Source: Sipunculus nudus (taxonomy: Eukaryota; Annelida; Sipuncula; Golfingiida; Sipunculidae). Taken from it: DNA of 64,000 nucleotides. Below are positions 33,827 to 47,500 of this stretch, piece by piece. Location: the NCBI GenBank assembly GCA_026874595.1, contig CM049322.1:54968386-55032385 (forward strand), written 5' to 3'. The notes under the pieces are model-generated. The model was not told the origin of the DNA and made no database searches. It saw only the letters and a list, made by a program, of their open reading frames with translations. Each line of letters opens with the position of its first letter. The stretch's first letter is position 1. Position numbers and translations under genes: made by a program.

Positions 33827-36625
33827 AAGTAATAGGTATCGAGATAATTGCAATTTTTTCTCATTTTCTCTTCCTTGGCCCTTTTTCCGTAATGCCCTAA
33901 AAAATTTCATGATCCGTTTTTGAATGCGTGAGTTTGTTGCGAACAAACACGCCCACATATACACACACATATACGAACGGGAATGAGACAACAATGTGAA
34001 AGCCTAGGGGTAATTAGGAGGCGGAGTATTTGCGACCAGGATGTCTGAGACAATTACTTACAAACCAGCCAGACATTACACTGTTTTATATGATATGGGG
34101 GCTTGATCAGCTCACGTGCTAACCACAGGTTATTACTTATTCAAAAATCCTCTTCTAGAGTGTTTTATTAGCATGTTTACGACACTTTACACCCAGAAGC
34201 TCGTTCCTGACCATCTTCTGTACATAAACACAGTAGAATCGTTTAAACAGCCTTTGGAAATCTACATCTTTATGTAAGGGCTAACAATATCCGAGTTCGG
34301 TTACCGCATAAACACATGCCATAGATGGGGATATGTGGAGGACAAAACCATAAATATAAGCAAGTGTTAACTCTCTTCTTCGGTCTTTCCTTTTTATTTA
34401 CGGGGAATTTTTCTATTCTTTTTATTGTTGTACAAGACAGTATCTCAATCTGTTATCATACGCCTACGCCTCATTTGTTTGTTAGAATTATGGGAAGGGA
34501 TAAACACGTGAACACCACTTAACACGTTTATACTACAAGGACATGACACCTAGCTGGTTAATCATTTTGTTTTTGCTGAATATTTATGTAAAAATGTTTC
34601 CCGGATCCATTTGTTTGTGATGGATATTGACGAATTTGTGACCGCAGTTATTCTGTGTACACGTTCGACGGGTGTATAAACCCGGGGGCGGGTGGGGCGC
34701 AAAGAAATAATTGCTAGTTGCAGTTCTCTCACAGACAGTCATACCAGGGAATGGGTACTTTATCTATATCTTGCACAAGGTTCTTAAACGCAAAGGGGGT
34801 ATTTAATTCAGCACTTTGTTTCATAATTACTGATATTTTACATTTGACAACCGTTTTACTTTTGCTCAACTTTTGCCCATTTTAGAGGATTTCCCAAACC
34901 CTGAAAACTGAATGATTCTTTAGTAGCCTTTAATCGAAAGGAGGTGTGCGCCCTTTTATATTTTGACGATTATATCCTAAATATATTTTGTTTCTTAAAT
35001 AGACATATTGTTACAACAGAAAGCCCTATGGAATATTAAAATTATTTTCGTTACACTGATGTTCATTTGAAACTAATATCAGACTCTATAATTGGTGACA
35101 AATCAAATATTGTAAGAAAGTCAAGCATTTCCTTTCATATTCTTTCAAGTGTGTATAAAATTTTGTCCAGAAGATTTCTCTAAGCTTAGAAAAATGACCG
35201 ATATTGACATATTTCCCACACATAACTAAAAATGTCAGAACATAAATTAAATTTATTGGTACCGGCCAGGGTTCGAGTGCTTCCGGGAAAAAAAAAGATA
35301 TTTATTTCTTGAAAGACATTGAAAAAAAAAATCGAAGAAGTGAGGATCCATCCACCTTTTCCGGAAAAAGAATAAATATAATTTTTTTATACCATTCACA
35401 TATATCAATAGTGGTCTGATTAATCTATATATAATTAAACACATTCTTTGTTATTAAAATAACTGAAGTTGTCCCCATATAACAATGTTTGGTCTGCCTT
35501 CAAGAAAATTTAATATCTATATCTATTTTCGTGTTTCTTATTGTAACATAAGGTCAAAAGTTTACTGTACAGAACGTAATTTACCTTCTTTGCATGTACT
35601 TTCGATAGTCGAGTTTCTTCTATAACAAACGGTAACCTAAACACTGGTGTAGTCTGTTATAACGAGGAGCATTTATGGGTTAAAAGGTAAACGTAAATGT
35701 ATGGGTTTATATTCTGATATCATCCGACTCTACACGTTGCCTTTCTGGTCTTTCGGGCCTATCCGTTCATGTAGCTTCTCTCGTTCTACTGGTATATATT
35801 ACCACATAACACTGGATATCAATATTAACATATATTTTTCCAATGTTATCATTTTGCAAAATTCGTTCATTATATTTGAAATCTTCTTCCAGGAAAAATA
35901 TTGTTTGGTAGTTTTTTAGGAAAAAATTTGCATTAAAGAATTTCCCTGTTAGAAGAGACTATCATAGCCGTGATCATGGACGTCAATGTGGAAACAACAG
36001 AGTGAGAGTAAGTGGGGGTCCGGAACCCCTCCCCCCGCCCCCATAATGACCAGGGCGCCGTATCGTAATCAAACCACGACCCTGTAGCCACACCCCAGAA
36101 ACGGCTGTTTAGAGCCTTGTACTTGTGTGAACAATACCAAGTGTGCCGAAAGGGGAGGGGAGATTTTTTTCACATTTTGGATAAATCTTTAGGTATTTTA
36201 CAATATTTGGAATTTTGGGATGAGCGCCAGTCTTTTAGCAATGTCACATATATATATATGCTAAATATAGGTATATATGCTGTAATATGTACTTTATTAT
36301 AATAAAATATTTAATTATTTAAACTATTTCTTTACATAAATGCTCTGCTTCAGCAAACAGGAGACAAAATACCCGTTTAAAAAACAAAATGAGAAGTTAA
36401 AATAGGTATTTAGGATTAGGTTAATACAAAAAGTTAATACTACAGTTAAAGAATAAAAACATTTTAAATTTTTACGTTTTATTTTCAAAGGTATTACTGT
36501 TTGAAGTAATTTCCAGTTATTAATAAAGACTTGATCACACACCTATTTTCTCACATGTACCTGTTTGCTTTATACAGCAATTCACCAATAACCAATCACT
36601 GATAGTCGCTGGTCGAAATATATTT
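32235..36625 (+). repeat. Complex-repeat copy A
   Basis: First of five related blocks. Landmarks shared with B and/or C are: GGTGGCAAAGGAACGGGTATCTGG (32268, B 36672), AAGCCCCATAAAACAC (32862, B 36951), GACTGAAACATGG (33068), AATGTCTAATTTGCATAATC (33557, B 37638, C 44260), GAAAGCAAATGAGACAGAAG (33657), CGAGATAATTGCAAT (33840), CACTGGTGTAGTCTGTTATA (35642, C 45590) and GGGTCCGGAACC (36025, C 45965). Its right end, from TTTTAGCAATGTCACATAT (36231) to the GTCGGAAA-like end, matches E at 55630-56030. The unit encodes no protein I recognise. A microsatellite, here CA then TA, lies at a fixed place (33784-33829). Confidence 0.85.
32762..32796. promoter_or_regulatory. E-box and two perfect CRE palindromes
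   Basis: CACGTG at 32762-32767 is followed by TGACGTCA at 32771-32778 and again at 32789-32796. Both 8-bp motifs are full consensus CREB/ATF sites, 18 bp apart centre to centre. They lie in copy A, and I do not see them at the matching place in copy B. Confidence 0.45.
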
Positions 36626-37861
36626 TCACATGAATATGTTATATATGTCATCGTTCAGGAGAGAGTTTGGAGGCAAAGGGACGGTATCTGATGGTTTGAC
36701 GGGATGACGCATTTATACGGCCACGTCCACAACTAATTATTATAGTAGGATTATATTGGTCGCATAAGATCCCTCGAAGGTGACCGGGGTCATTTGAGAA
36801 CACTAACCTAAAGGGCACAAAATCATCCTTCATCCATGATGCATGAAGGGAAGGGGCCAAAATGTTCTTCTAACAGGTACATTAACATTTGCAATAATGT
36901 GTGAACTATCTCGCGCCGTTTGTTCATTCTCCGTGTAACAAATGTGCTAAAAAGCCCCATAAAACACTCATTCCTGGGTTATTTGTAGCAAAGCTTTAAT
37001 CGATTGCTCCTTGTACCATTGCCGAGCTATCCTGTAATTTATTCAAAATGTCGTAATAGACAAACCAACGCCAAAAAAGCATAACCCCCGCCGATTGGCT
37101 TTGTGGGGTTAATACACCAGTTAAGACTGAAACATGGGCAGATATCATAATAATTGAGGGGAAAAAACACTTTATTCCGTGTATATTTCACACACCTTAT
37201 AAATGTGCATAGACCCTTTAAACAAGATGGCATTCAATGTGGCGATGCACGTATTCTTGTTTCCATACAAATATCAACTGTTAATGGAATAATTGATTCA
37301 TACTGTCATAATAATCTTTACATGGCTGAATTATGTAAGAGTACGTCATGGCTTATATGTGGCGCTGTTTATAAAAAAATCAGATTATATGATGAAATAA
37401 TGACTTTAATAAACTTAGCAGTTTATAATTGAAGGTCTCCCTATAAAAGAGTTAAAGACATTTAGCAACATTTTACGGCCTGTAATAAGCAAAATTTTGC
37501 GAGTCATCAGTAACCAAATTGTTGGTAAATAAGAACTGATGGACAAACTCCTCAGTACGCACAACGGAACAGAAAACAAGTCACAAGCTGCCGTTTTTTA
37601 GTTCACTTTGATTCTGCTTATTCTTCACCAAAAGAAAAATGTCTAATTTGCATAATCAGCCTTTCTCTCCCCGACTCTTTCTTCAGAACCCATGCAATAT
37701 TAAACAACACTAATGGATATATAGTGTTTTCTGTAAGAAAGCAAATGAGACAGAAGAAGGTCATGTCAGCCGGGTCTGACAAAGGTACATGCGCAAATTA
37801 TAAGATCAAGGTGAGACTGTGGCTGTCCTTACTATTTCATCCAACCCTTACACACATCATA

Positions 37862-37916
<55 letters not shown>

Positions 37917-37981
37917 GAGAGCTATCGAGATAATTGCAATATTTTTTTCTTCTTGGTCCCGGTCCTTTAACCAATCTGATG

Positions 37982-38037
<56 letters not shown>

Positions 38038-38494
38038 ACATACCTAACTGTCTCGGGTACATGTATAATACAAGACATTGGTGCAATGACAAATATATGT
38101 ATGGGTGTTTAGAAATCGATACATGCACTTGTGTAACATGTTTTATTTATATATTATTATTTGTAAAACTATAAGTGCATTAGTATATGTTATATGAAAT
38201 TTCACGATATGCAATTAATTCAGATGTGAGCTCTTTCATCAATATGTTACCAAATGGTATTTCTTTGCAATAGGCAAAGTTCCTATTCTATTCCATTATA
38301 TTCCATTATATGTGTTGATAGAAAAATATATATATAAAATTATTTAAGAGATAAGAGCCATTAAACATATCTAAAATACCGGTCGATTCGTGGCAATCTT
38401 GATGAAAGTTTCTCTTGTTGATGGTATCATTTAAGTTAGATGGCTCTACTTATTTTCATTCAACACCTCATTAAAGAAAATTAAAATCTTCATT

Positions 38495-38775
38495 CCAATG
38501 AATGCAAACCTCCGCCACTAGCTTTTTTTACCCATATGCTCGTACGTTTCGTTCCTAAGTGACTCTACATTTGTGAATATTCCTTCATGACGTTCGGAAA
38601 TCCGGATCATTTGCCAGATAGGGACTTGCATCTTATCGATCATCCCTTGGCCAATTTTTTAAATGTCCTGAAAATTTCATGAGATTCCTTTTTTTGCGTG
38701 AGTTTTGTTGTGAACAGACACACCTACATATATACACAAAAACATATATACGAACAGGAATGAGGCAACAATGTG
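38495..38775 (+). repeat. CCTCCGCC-headed dispersed repeat inside copy B
   Basis: Runs from GCAAACCTCCGCC through CATTTGTGAATATTCCTTCA, GTCCTGAAAATTTCATGAGA and GTGAGTTTTGTTGTGAACAG to CACATATA. It is the best-preserved member here, about 280 bp; its tail matches 15210, 28080, 30395 and 33880. A short head followed by a CA-rich tail suggests a non-autonomous retroposon, but no polymerase III boxes are evident. Confidence 0.6.
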
Positions 38776-38864
38776 AACGTCTATGGGGAAGGAGATGGAC
38801 TATTTGCGGTCAGGATGTCTGAGAAAAATACTTACAAACTAGCCAGCGAGTGTTCATTTTTTAT

Positions 38865-38915
38865 GGTACGGGGACTTGAACAGCCAACGTGCTAATCCCA
38901 TGTGATTACTTAACT
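38865..38915 (-). other. tRNA-like motif within the complex repeat
   Basis: On the minus strand, GGGATTAGCACG and GGCTGTTCAAGTCCCC resemble A- and B-box sequences. The same place in copy A (34100-34140) reads similarly. This may be a decayed SINE fixed in the repeat before duplication. Confidence 0.3.
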
Positions 38916-40758
38916 TAGAGATCCTCATTTAGAGTGTTTTATTTTCATGTTTACGACACTTTATTGCCAGAAGCCCGTTCCCGACCATCTTCTGTACGTA
39001 TACACACATTCTACATCTTTATGTTAATGCTTACAATTGCCGTGTTCGGTTAACGCATACACACATGCCATAGATGTGAATATGTGGGCACAACAATAAA
39101 TATAAGCAAGTGTTAACTCTCTCCGTTGGCCTTTCCTTTTTATTTACAGGGCATTATTCAACATGTTTATTGTTGTACAAGAGAGTATCTCAATCTGTTA
39201 ACAAACGCCTACGCCTCGTTTGTTTCTTAGAATTATAGGATAGGGATAAACACGTAAACACCACTAAAACGTTTATACTAAAAGGACATGCCCCCTAGCT
39301 GGTTCATCATCCTTTTTGTTTTTGCTTTTGCTGAATATTTATGTCTTTCGGAATGACATTTTGTGATTGACATTTACGAATCCATGACCGCAGTTTTTTT
39401 GTGTACACGTTTGCTGATATTTTACATGTAATAAGCGAATGGCTTTTGCTCAAATGTTTGCCCAATGTATAGCTTTCCCCATACCCTGAAAAATGAATGA
39501 ATCTTTAGTAGCCTTTAATCGGAGGGAGGTGTACGCCCTTTTATATTTTGGTTATATCCTCTAAAATATTCTGTTTCTTTAATAGACATATTTTAATAAC
39601 AGTTGCCCTATGGAATATAAACATTATATCAGTTACACTGATGTTCATTTGCAACTTTTATCAGACTATAATTGGTGACAAATCAAATATTACAAGAAAG
39701 TAAATGTATTTTATTTCATGGAGTGTATATTTATTTTTGTCCTGAACATTTCTTAGTTTAATGACCGAAAATTACATATTTCCGATACATAACTAAATAT
39801 ATCAGAACATAAATTAATTGGTATAGGCCAGGATTCGAGTTCTTCCGGTTAAAAAAAAACATTTGTTGAAAGAGAGTGAAAGAAATTCGAAGGATTGACG
39901 ATTTTTCTACCTTTTCCGGAAGAATAATAAATAGAACCAATAAAAAGATTGTATCTAAGTTTGAAAAAAAAAGTTTATTTTCATACCATTAAAATATATC
40001 CAATGAGGTCTAAAATTACTGAAGTTGTCCCCATATAACATTGTTCTGTCTGCCTTCAAGAAACGTTTAATATCTGATTCTGTGTGTCTTATTGCAACAT
40101 AAGGTAAACAGTTTTCTATAAACAACGTAGCTTATCTACTTTGCATGTCCTTCAGAAAGAAGAGTTTCTTCCATGACAGTATTAAAATCTTATCGAAACC
40201 GTGTGGTAATAGAGTAAAATCAGTCTTAATAACTGCATAGTTATGAAGTCTATAATTAGTGATATTATTCCACATATGGATGTACTTTTATTAAGAATTC
40301 TGTATTCCACTTCTCTTGCAGAACGATTTGGCTTAAATTGTGATCACTTCATATATTTCATGGCCGGCATTCATTAGGTCACCGGCCCACTATCCCCCGT
40401 TGTGACGTGCATTTTGTATTGGTAACTATACACATATATTGTCGATGTCTCATATGGCAATTTACGACAAAGGCATATGATTGATCAATATTTACGCTTG
40501 CAAATAGATAACATGCTAATTGCATCAAGCCGTAAGGTACCGTAAGATATAGTAGGAAGTTCTTGATTTACTTAGTTCAGTAATACCTTACTGACATGAT
40601 CAGTGTGTATCTATTTTAAGCCATCACAAACTATACTGAGATTAATTATACTCCAGAATTAATCACATAATTCGGTGGAGCTGTTCAGGGTACAAATCGA
40701 GTCTGTTGGTGCTGCTAAAACCAGAAATACATGTATGGCTCACTACGCATTTTTATTT

Positions 40759-40760
<2 letters not shown>

Positions 40761-40804
<44 letters not shown>
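40761..40804. repeat. (TA)n microsatellite
   Basis: Pure TA tract in copy B; the homologous spot in copy C (near 47250) has no such tract. Confidence 0.95.
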
Positions 40805-40806
<2 letters not shown>

Positions 40807-42251
40807 GACTTAGATAGACTATCTGAAGCCGCAGGGCTTAATACCGCTGGGGCTTCTATATACTTACAAAACATAATCTACCAATTACATAGGTACCCCT
40901 GTGGTAAGGACAATCCACCATATTACTATGCAATAAAGGACTTTAAGCCATTTTAATATGCAAATTGATATCATATAGTGAAGCTGAATAGCCCTCTTGA
41001 GTATCGACGCGTGTGGGAGCTTACACCTGTCATCGGATTGTAAATTGATTAATATTATTTAGTACTCTCGAAGCAGTGTAAGGAGAGTTTACTAAATCAA
41101 GCGACTTCCGCCCTGCATTAAAATGACATGAGATGCTTTTCGTGCAGTGGTGGCCAATAAAAAACCAAACGCACATAACAAATCACTCATCCTCAAGACC
41201 TGAAGCCTCCCGCAAATGATCTTAGCTTTTTTCTGGAACAAGGCGTCTACACTAGTTGTGAATGATTTATATCCTAATTATCTTAACCCTGATAATGGCA
41301 GTTTTCTCTTTGATCCGCGTGTCGTAATTGCTTCTAACCAACAAAATTATGTTTTCAGTTTACTGCCAAGGTACAATCAGTTATTTTCTTTCATGCCCGA
41401 TATCTCAACAAGAATATGCTTGGTCTTTCTCTAATTCACAGGGATGATTAGTGGCTGTGAGGCCTCGTGCTATTTCAATTAGAGAACCATCCAAAAACTA
41501 ACATTCATGCCACAGCGCAACTGGCGATTCATATGCGAAAATTTAACAGAATATTGACGGCCTTGACGGGATGTGTGCTTTCAGATTCCGGTGTAATCCA
41601 AATTGGGTGCCAGGCAAATATTTTAAAATCATTTTGCAATAACTCTTTAGATAATGTTATGATTTTACTTTGTTTGTGCTGATAAATTTCAGACCAATTT
41701 GAAATTCCGTATGGCCACAGGGCTGTCATTTTGAGGAAGTGGCAATCGCGGGTCCCTTATTGAGAACCTTTACGGTCCCAAACTTCTACTACTTTTCAAG
41801 CTGACATCCCCGAGCAGTTTAAACTATAAACGTACATAAAACGATACATAAGTAAATAATATCCATGTGAACCGTTGAGCAAGTTGGTCCAATGGACTTT
41901 TTTAATGCAGGATTATTCCTAAAGAAGTTAAGCTGGGTTTAGGTACTATCCTTATTTTACGAGCCAAAATACATGGAGCTTGAAGTTCTCAAGTACAAAT
42001 GTATTAAACTAATGCTGACATGTCACTTATGTTAACCTCGTGATACCTGAATTTTGTATTTTTTTTTTTGTTTAGGATTTGTAATTTTGGCAGGAAGCTC
42101 GTGAGTTACACTGGAGAACAATTCGAACCTGTTTATTAAAGCAAATTGAACTATAGCTTACACAAATCCAGTCAAAATGTAATCGAATTATATAAATCAA
42201 TTGCCCCTTTCATATGCTAAAGAATTCAGTCTATGTATTCCTGCAGTAACG

Positions 42252-42254
<3 letters not shown>

Positions 42255-42307
<53 letters not shown>

Positions 42308-42540
42308 CTATTATATATATATTTATATATACACCAGCGGCGTAGGTATACACGTCGTAAAGAGGGTAATTAAATCAGTGCAGATATGTTGCATCCAAAG
42401 TACAAATTATATAAAAAGGGGTGTTTTTGTAGTAAGGACTCCATATCACCAGTAATATTAATAAGCATGTGCATGTTAAATATAACTAGGTGTTTCCTCA
42501 TTATATATCACATTTTGATTTTGAAATTTTACAGTTAAGA
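42255..42540. repeat. (TA)n microsatellite and short spacer
   Basis: TA tract at 42255-42303, then about 240 bp of non-coding spacer before the next repeat block. Confidence 0.85.
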
Positions 42541-44502
42541 CAGGTAGTCCCGGCCATCCCCGCAATGCCCAACTTAAAAATGTTCGTTTTTGAGCAGAGA
42601 CGAACTCAGGCGGTGAGGTGAAGGAGATAAATAAAGATAATACATTGTATTAAAGTTGGATCGGAGGGTTATTATATTGCTTCTGATGTTGGCTTGGATA
42701 ATTCTATATTGGCTCCAATTAAAAGCACCGGTTTTAATCGGCGTTGTTGTTTTAATATTAATGATAAGAAGGTAAATAAACAAGGGAGTAAACTCAGGGG
42801 GATGGGGGACCTATACCCTCCTGTTTGTAGCAATTGGGGATGATCAGTGAAATCTTCCCCCTGCTATTTAGAGAATAAAAATTATACATTGTGAATAAAT
42901 AAACTAATATTTACGACGTTTACTATAAAATATTGTATATATACATATACACGTATACATTTACATGTATATATATGTATAAATATATATTTATATATAT
43001 ATATATATATTTATATATGTATATACTTATATGTATATATACATATATGAAAAATTTTCCAATATAATAATGCTAATTCCAACATTAAAGAATTATCCTA
43101 AGGCAGTCAATGTACCCTAATTTTCCCAATGCACAAATGGTATAAATCCCATGTCTGGGGAACCAAGTATCTAGATAAACTAAAGGCCGGCTGGTTATCA
43201 GTAGAAATGATGACGATCGATTACTTACATACAGATGCGTTTTACTACGACAGGGATCTAACTGAATGGCACGGCTTTGGAGATACACAGACGTCGATGC
43301 AGGTGTAAAAATAAGGTATTATAATCTGGACTTTGTTGTTTGGCAGGATACTGACCAATAAGTGGCCTCAGTTAACTTGTTTATACGTGATATGAACATT
43401 TGAACCCGTGTGGGTGGGCGCGAACAAATACTTGACACAAGTAGTTTAGTCACTGTCAGTGATACCAAACATGAAGTATTTAATCTGGATAATGAATATG
43501 CTTCTTTATGCACAGGATATATTTTTACATGTATTCCGTATTTTGTTGACTTATTTGACAATGCTTTTTTAAAATGTTATGGGCCCACATTTGCCTCCAT
43601 TACACTTAAATATATACCGAGTGATAATTCCAAAATTGGGCCATTGCCGAGCTATCCCGATAATTTCATCAAAATGTTGCTAACATACATACCAACGCAA
43701 AAAACATAAGCCCCGCCGATTGGCTTTGTGGGGATAATAAACTGGTTAAGACGGAAACATGGGCAGACATCATAATTTTTAAGTAGAAATCTCTATAATC
43801 CGTGAATATTCCACACACCTGATATAGGTAAAAGGCCCTTTAAACAAGGTAGACTCAATGTGGCGATGGACGTATTTTTGTTCCAATAAAATTATCAACT
43901 GTTTAAGGAATCATTAATTCATACTCCCATACTGTTCTTTACATGGCTGAATTTTATCAGTTCCTCATGAGGTATACCTGGCGTTGTTTGTAAAAAGAAA
44001 ATCGGATTATAAAAGGATATAATGATTTTTTTTTAACTAACCAGTTTATAATTGAAGGGCTCCCTATAAAAAGATTTAAAGACAATTAGCAACATTTAAA
44101 GGCCTGTAATTAACACAATGTTGCAAGAAATCAATAACAATATTGTCGGTAAATAAGATCTGATGGAGAAATTCCTCAGTACACACAGCGGAGAAGAACA
44201 CAAGCCACTGTTGCGCTTTTTAGATCACTTTGATTCTGCTCCTTCTTAACCAAAAGAAATATATCTAATTTGCATAATCAGCCCTTCTTTCTCCCCCGAC
44301 TCTTTTTTTCGAAACCCATGCAATATTAAGCAACACTAATGGATACATAGTGTTTTCTGTAAGAAAGCAAATGAGACAGAAGAAGGTCATGTCAGCCGGG
44401 TCAGACTAAGGTACATGACCCAATTATAATATCAGCGTGAGCCTGTGGCTGTCCTTACATTTTTATTCCAACACTTACCCACATCATAATATGTATATTT
44501 AT

Positions 44503-44555
<53 letters not shown>

Positions 44556-47500
44556 AGTGAGAGCTATCGAGATAATTGCAATTTTTTTTCTTCTTGGTCC
44601 CGGTCCGTAAACCAATCTGGTGTACTTATATATATATTTTTTTGTGTACACGTTCGATGGGAGTATGCACTCGGGGTCAGGTTGGGGGCAAAGAAATTAT
44701 TGCTATTTGCAGTTTTCTCCCAGCAATGATACCATGCAGGGAATGTGTACTTTATCTAGATATTACACAAGGTTCCTTAACGCAAAGGGGACATATAATT
44801 CAGCATTTGTTGCATTATCTGCTGATATTTTACATGTGATAAGCGAATGACTTTTGCTCAAATGTTTGCCCAATGTAAAGCTTTCCCCATACCATGAAAA
44901 ATGAATGATTCTTTAGTAGCCTTTAATCGGAGGCAGGTGTACGCCCTTTTATTTTAACGATTATATCCTCTAAAATATTCTGTTTCTTAAATAGACATAT
45001 TTTAATAACAGATTGTCCTATGGAATATTCAAATTATAGTCGTTACACTGATGTTCATTTGAAACTATTATCAGACTCTTTAATTGGTGACAAATCAAAT
45101 ATTGCAAGAAAGTACATGTATTTTATTTCAAGGAATGTGTATATATTTTTGTCGAGAACATTTCTTAGATAAATGACCGAAAATTACATATTTCGGATAC
45201 ATAACTAAATATGCCAGAACATAAATTTATTGGTATCGGCAGAAAAACATTTGTTGAAAGACATTGAAAGAAATTCGAAGGATTGACGATCTTTTCACCT
45301 TTTTCCGGAAGAAGAATAAATAGAATCAATAAAAAAATTGTATTTAAGTTTGAACAAAAAGTTTATTTTTATACCATTAACATATATCAAAAGTGGTCTA
45401 AAAATTACTGAAGTTGTCCCCATATAACATTGTTTGTTCTGCTTTCAAGAAATATTTAATATATGTTTCTGTGTGTCTTATTGCAACATAAGGTAAACCG
45501 TTTTCTATAAACAACGAAGCTTATCTACTTTGCATGTCCTTCAGAAGGACGAGTTTTTTCCTTGTCAACACGTAACCTATACACTGGTGTAGTCTGTTAT
45601 AACGAGGAGCATTCATTGGTTAAAATGTAAACGTAAAGAAGAGGGTTTATATTCTGATATCTTCGACGATGTCAGTCTCATCCGACTTTACACATTGCCC
45701 TGCTGGTCTCTCTGGCCTATTCATTATTGTAGTTTGTATATAACCACGTAAAATTGGATATCAGTATTAACCTATGTTTTCCAAATACTATCATTTTGGA
45801 AAATTCGTTCATTATATTTGAAAGTTTCTCTCGATTGTTTTTGTATATTTGAAGGAATATTTTTTCCCTTTCAAGTTGGGAATAAGTTTGCATTAAAGAA
45901 TGTCCATGTTAGAAGAGACTTTGACAGCCATGGTCAATGTGGTAACAATAGAGTAAGAGTGAATGGGGTCCGGAACCGCCACCCCCCCCCCCCTCCTCCC
46001 CCACCCCCCTGTAATGACGGTGGCGACGTATCATAATCAAACAAAGAGCCTGTGGCCACACCCCATAAACGGCTGTTGAGAACAATACCAAGTGTGCCCA
46101 AAGGAGAGGGAATTTTTTATCATATTTTGGATAAATCTTAGAGTGTTGTACATCATTTGGGATTATGTGGTCTAAACCAGCGCCATATATTAAAAATAAC
46201 ACGCCAGTGTGTCCAGGGGGATGATCTCGGCAAATGTCAACCGTGTCCCGGTCCAGTGCCTGCAAAGAACAGGTACATATGTTAGAATTTTAGGATATAC
46301 GGCATGATTTAACCTAAGATAATTTTTCTTTTCTAGAGATGGAGATATCCTAGACCCCTTTTAAAAATTTTGATGCAATGCGTTTAATGCTAAAAGTGCC
46401 GCCCTGTTGTTATATACGGCAGAGATCGATGAAAACAATAAAGGGATTTTTTAAGGTGTTTTTTATTTTATCTTTACATAAATAAAATATGGTCTTCTTT
46501 GTTCCTAGCGCTGCAGGGACCTGTCCTTATTTAATTGATGCATTGTTTTTTCTAGTAAGACAGGTAAGGGGGAAAAACAAATGCAATTTCCTGTTATTTG
46601 AATATTAACCAGAGGGTTTATTCCTTAGGAAACTACAAAATAAAATGTGTAATGATATCTTCTGTAATTAAGAACTCGAACCAGCTCAGGGTTTTTTGTT
46701 ATTTTGTTCTAATTGGTTTGTCGTGTTTTAAATTGTTTTTTATTTGTATCATGTTACTGTTTACATTTTATAATTAGTGAAAGTATTCCACATATTGATG
46801 TACTTTTACTAAGAATCCATATTTCAGTTCTCTAGCAGAACGATTTAGCTAAAATTGTGAACACTTCAGACACTTGTAAATTTTCCGACGGGCCTTCATT
46901 TGGTCGTGTCTTCGATGTCTCATGTAACAATTTGCTATTACGTCAGGCAATTTACGACACAAGCATATGATTGATCAATAATTACGCTTGCCCAAAGAAA
47001 CATTCTTGTTACAACAGGCCGTAAGTTATTATAAGATATAACAGGAAGTTCTTAGTTTTTCTAGTTAAGATATACTTTAGTGACATATTCAGTGCGTATC
47101 TAATTTAAGCCATCGCAAACTGTACACAGATTAAGTATACTCCAGAATCAATCACATAATTCGGTCGAGCTGTCCATGTGCATACCGAGTATATTAGTTC
47201 TGCTGAAACCATGTATACATACATGGCTCGCTACTCATTTATATTTGGACTGGTATATATTTCATTTTAATAGACTATCTGAAGTCACAGGGCCAAATGC
47301 CGCTGGGGCTTCTATATATACTTACCAAACGCAAACTACCAATTACACAGGTAAGTTGCCCTGTTGTAAGTTGGTATAACGTGGGACAATCCACCATATT
47401 ACCATGCAATAAAGGATTTTAAGCCATATTAATGTGCAGTGTAGTTGAAAGGACCTCTTGAGTATCGATGCGTGTAGGAGCTTACACTTGTCAACGGATT

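Larger units (their letters stand above)
36655..42255 (+). repeat. Complex-repeat copy B
   Basis: Starts with TTTGGAGGCAAAGGGACGGT (A 32265). It continues through the same landmarks (37070-37270, 37638, 37738, 37920, 39400-40100), then skips the A/C segment with the CACTGGTGTAGTC landmark. It resumes at 40190 with sequence shared by C (46780 on) and D (reverse). A (TA)n tract at 37863-37911 sits at the same place as in A and C; a second one is at 37985-38036. The landmark GCTTCTAACCAACAAAATTATG (41332) is shared with C 47800 and D 52950. Between 38040 and 38640 B carries sequence absent from A. Confidence 0.85.

Noticed and set aside
41216-41434. An ORF whose peptide (containing RVVIASNQQN) is also seen in copies C and D
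   Set aside because: Similarity follows from the duplicated DNA. The C copy has an in-frame stop, E is also interrupted, and many changes alter amino acids, so there is no sign of selection on a protein.
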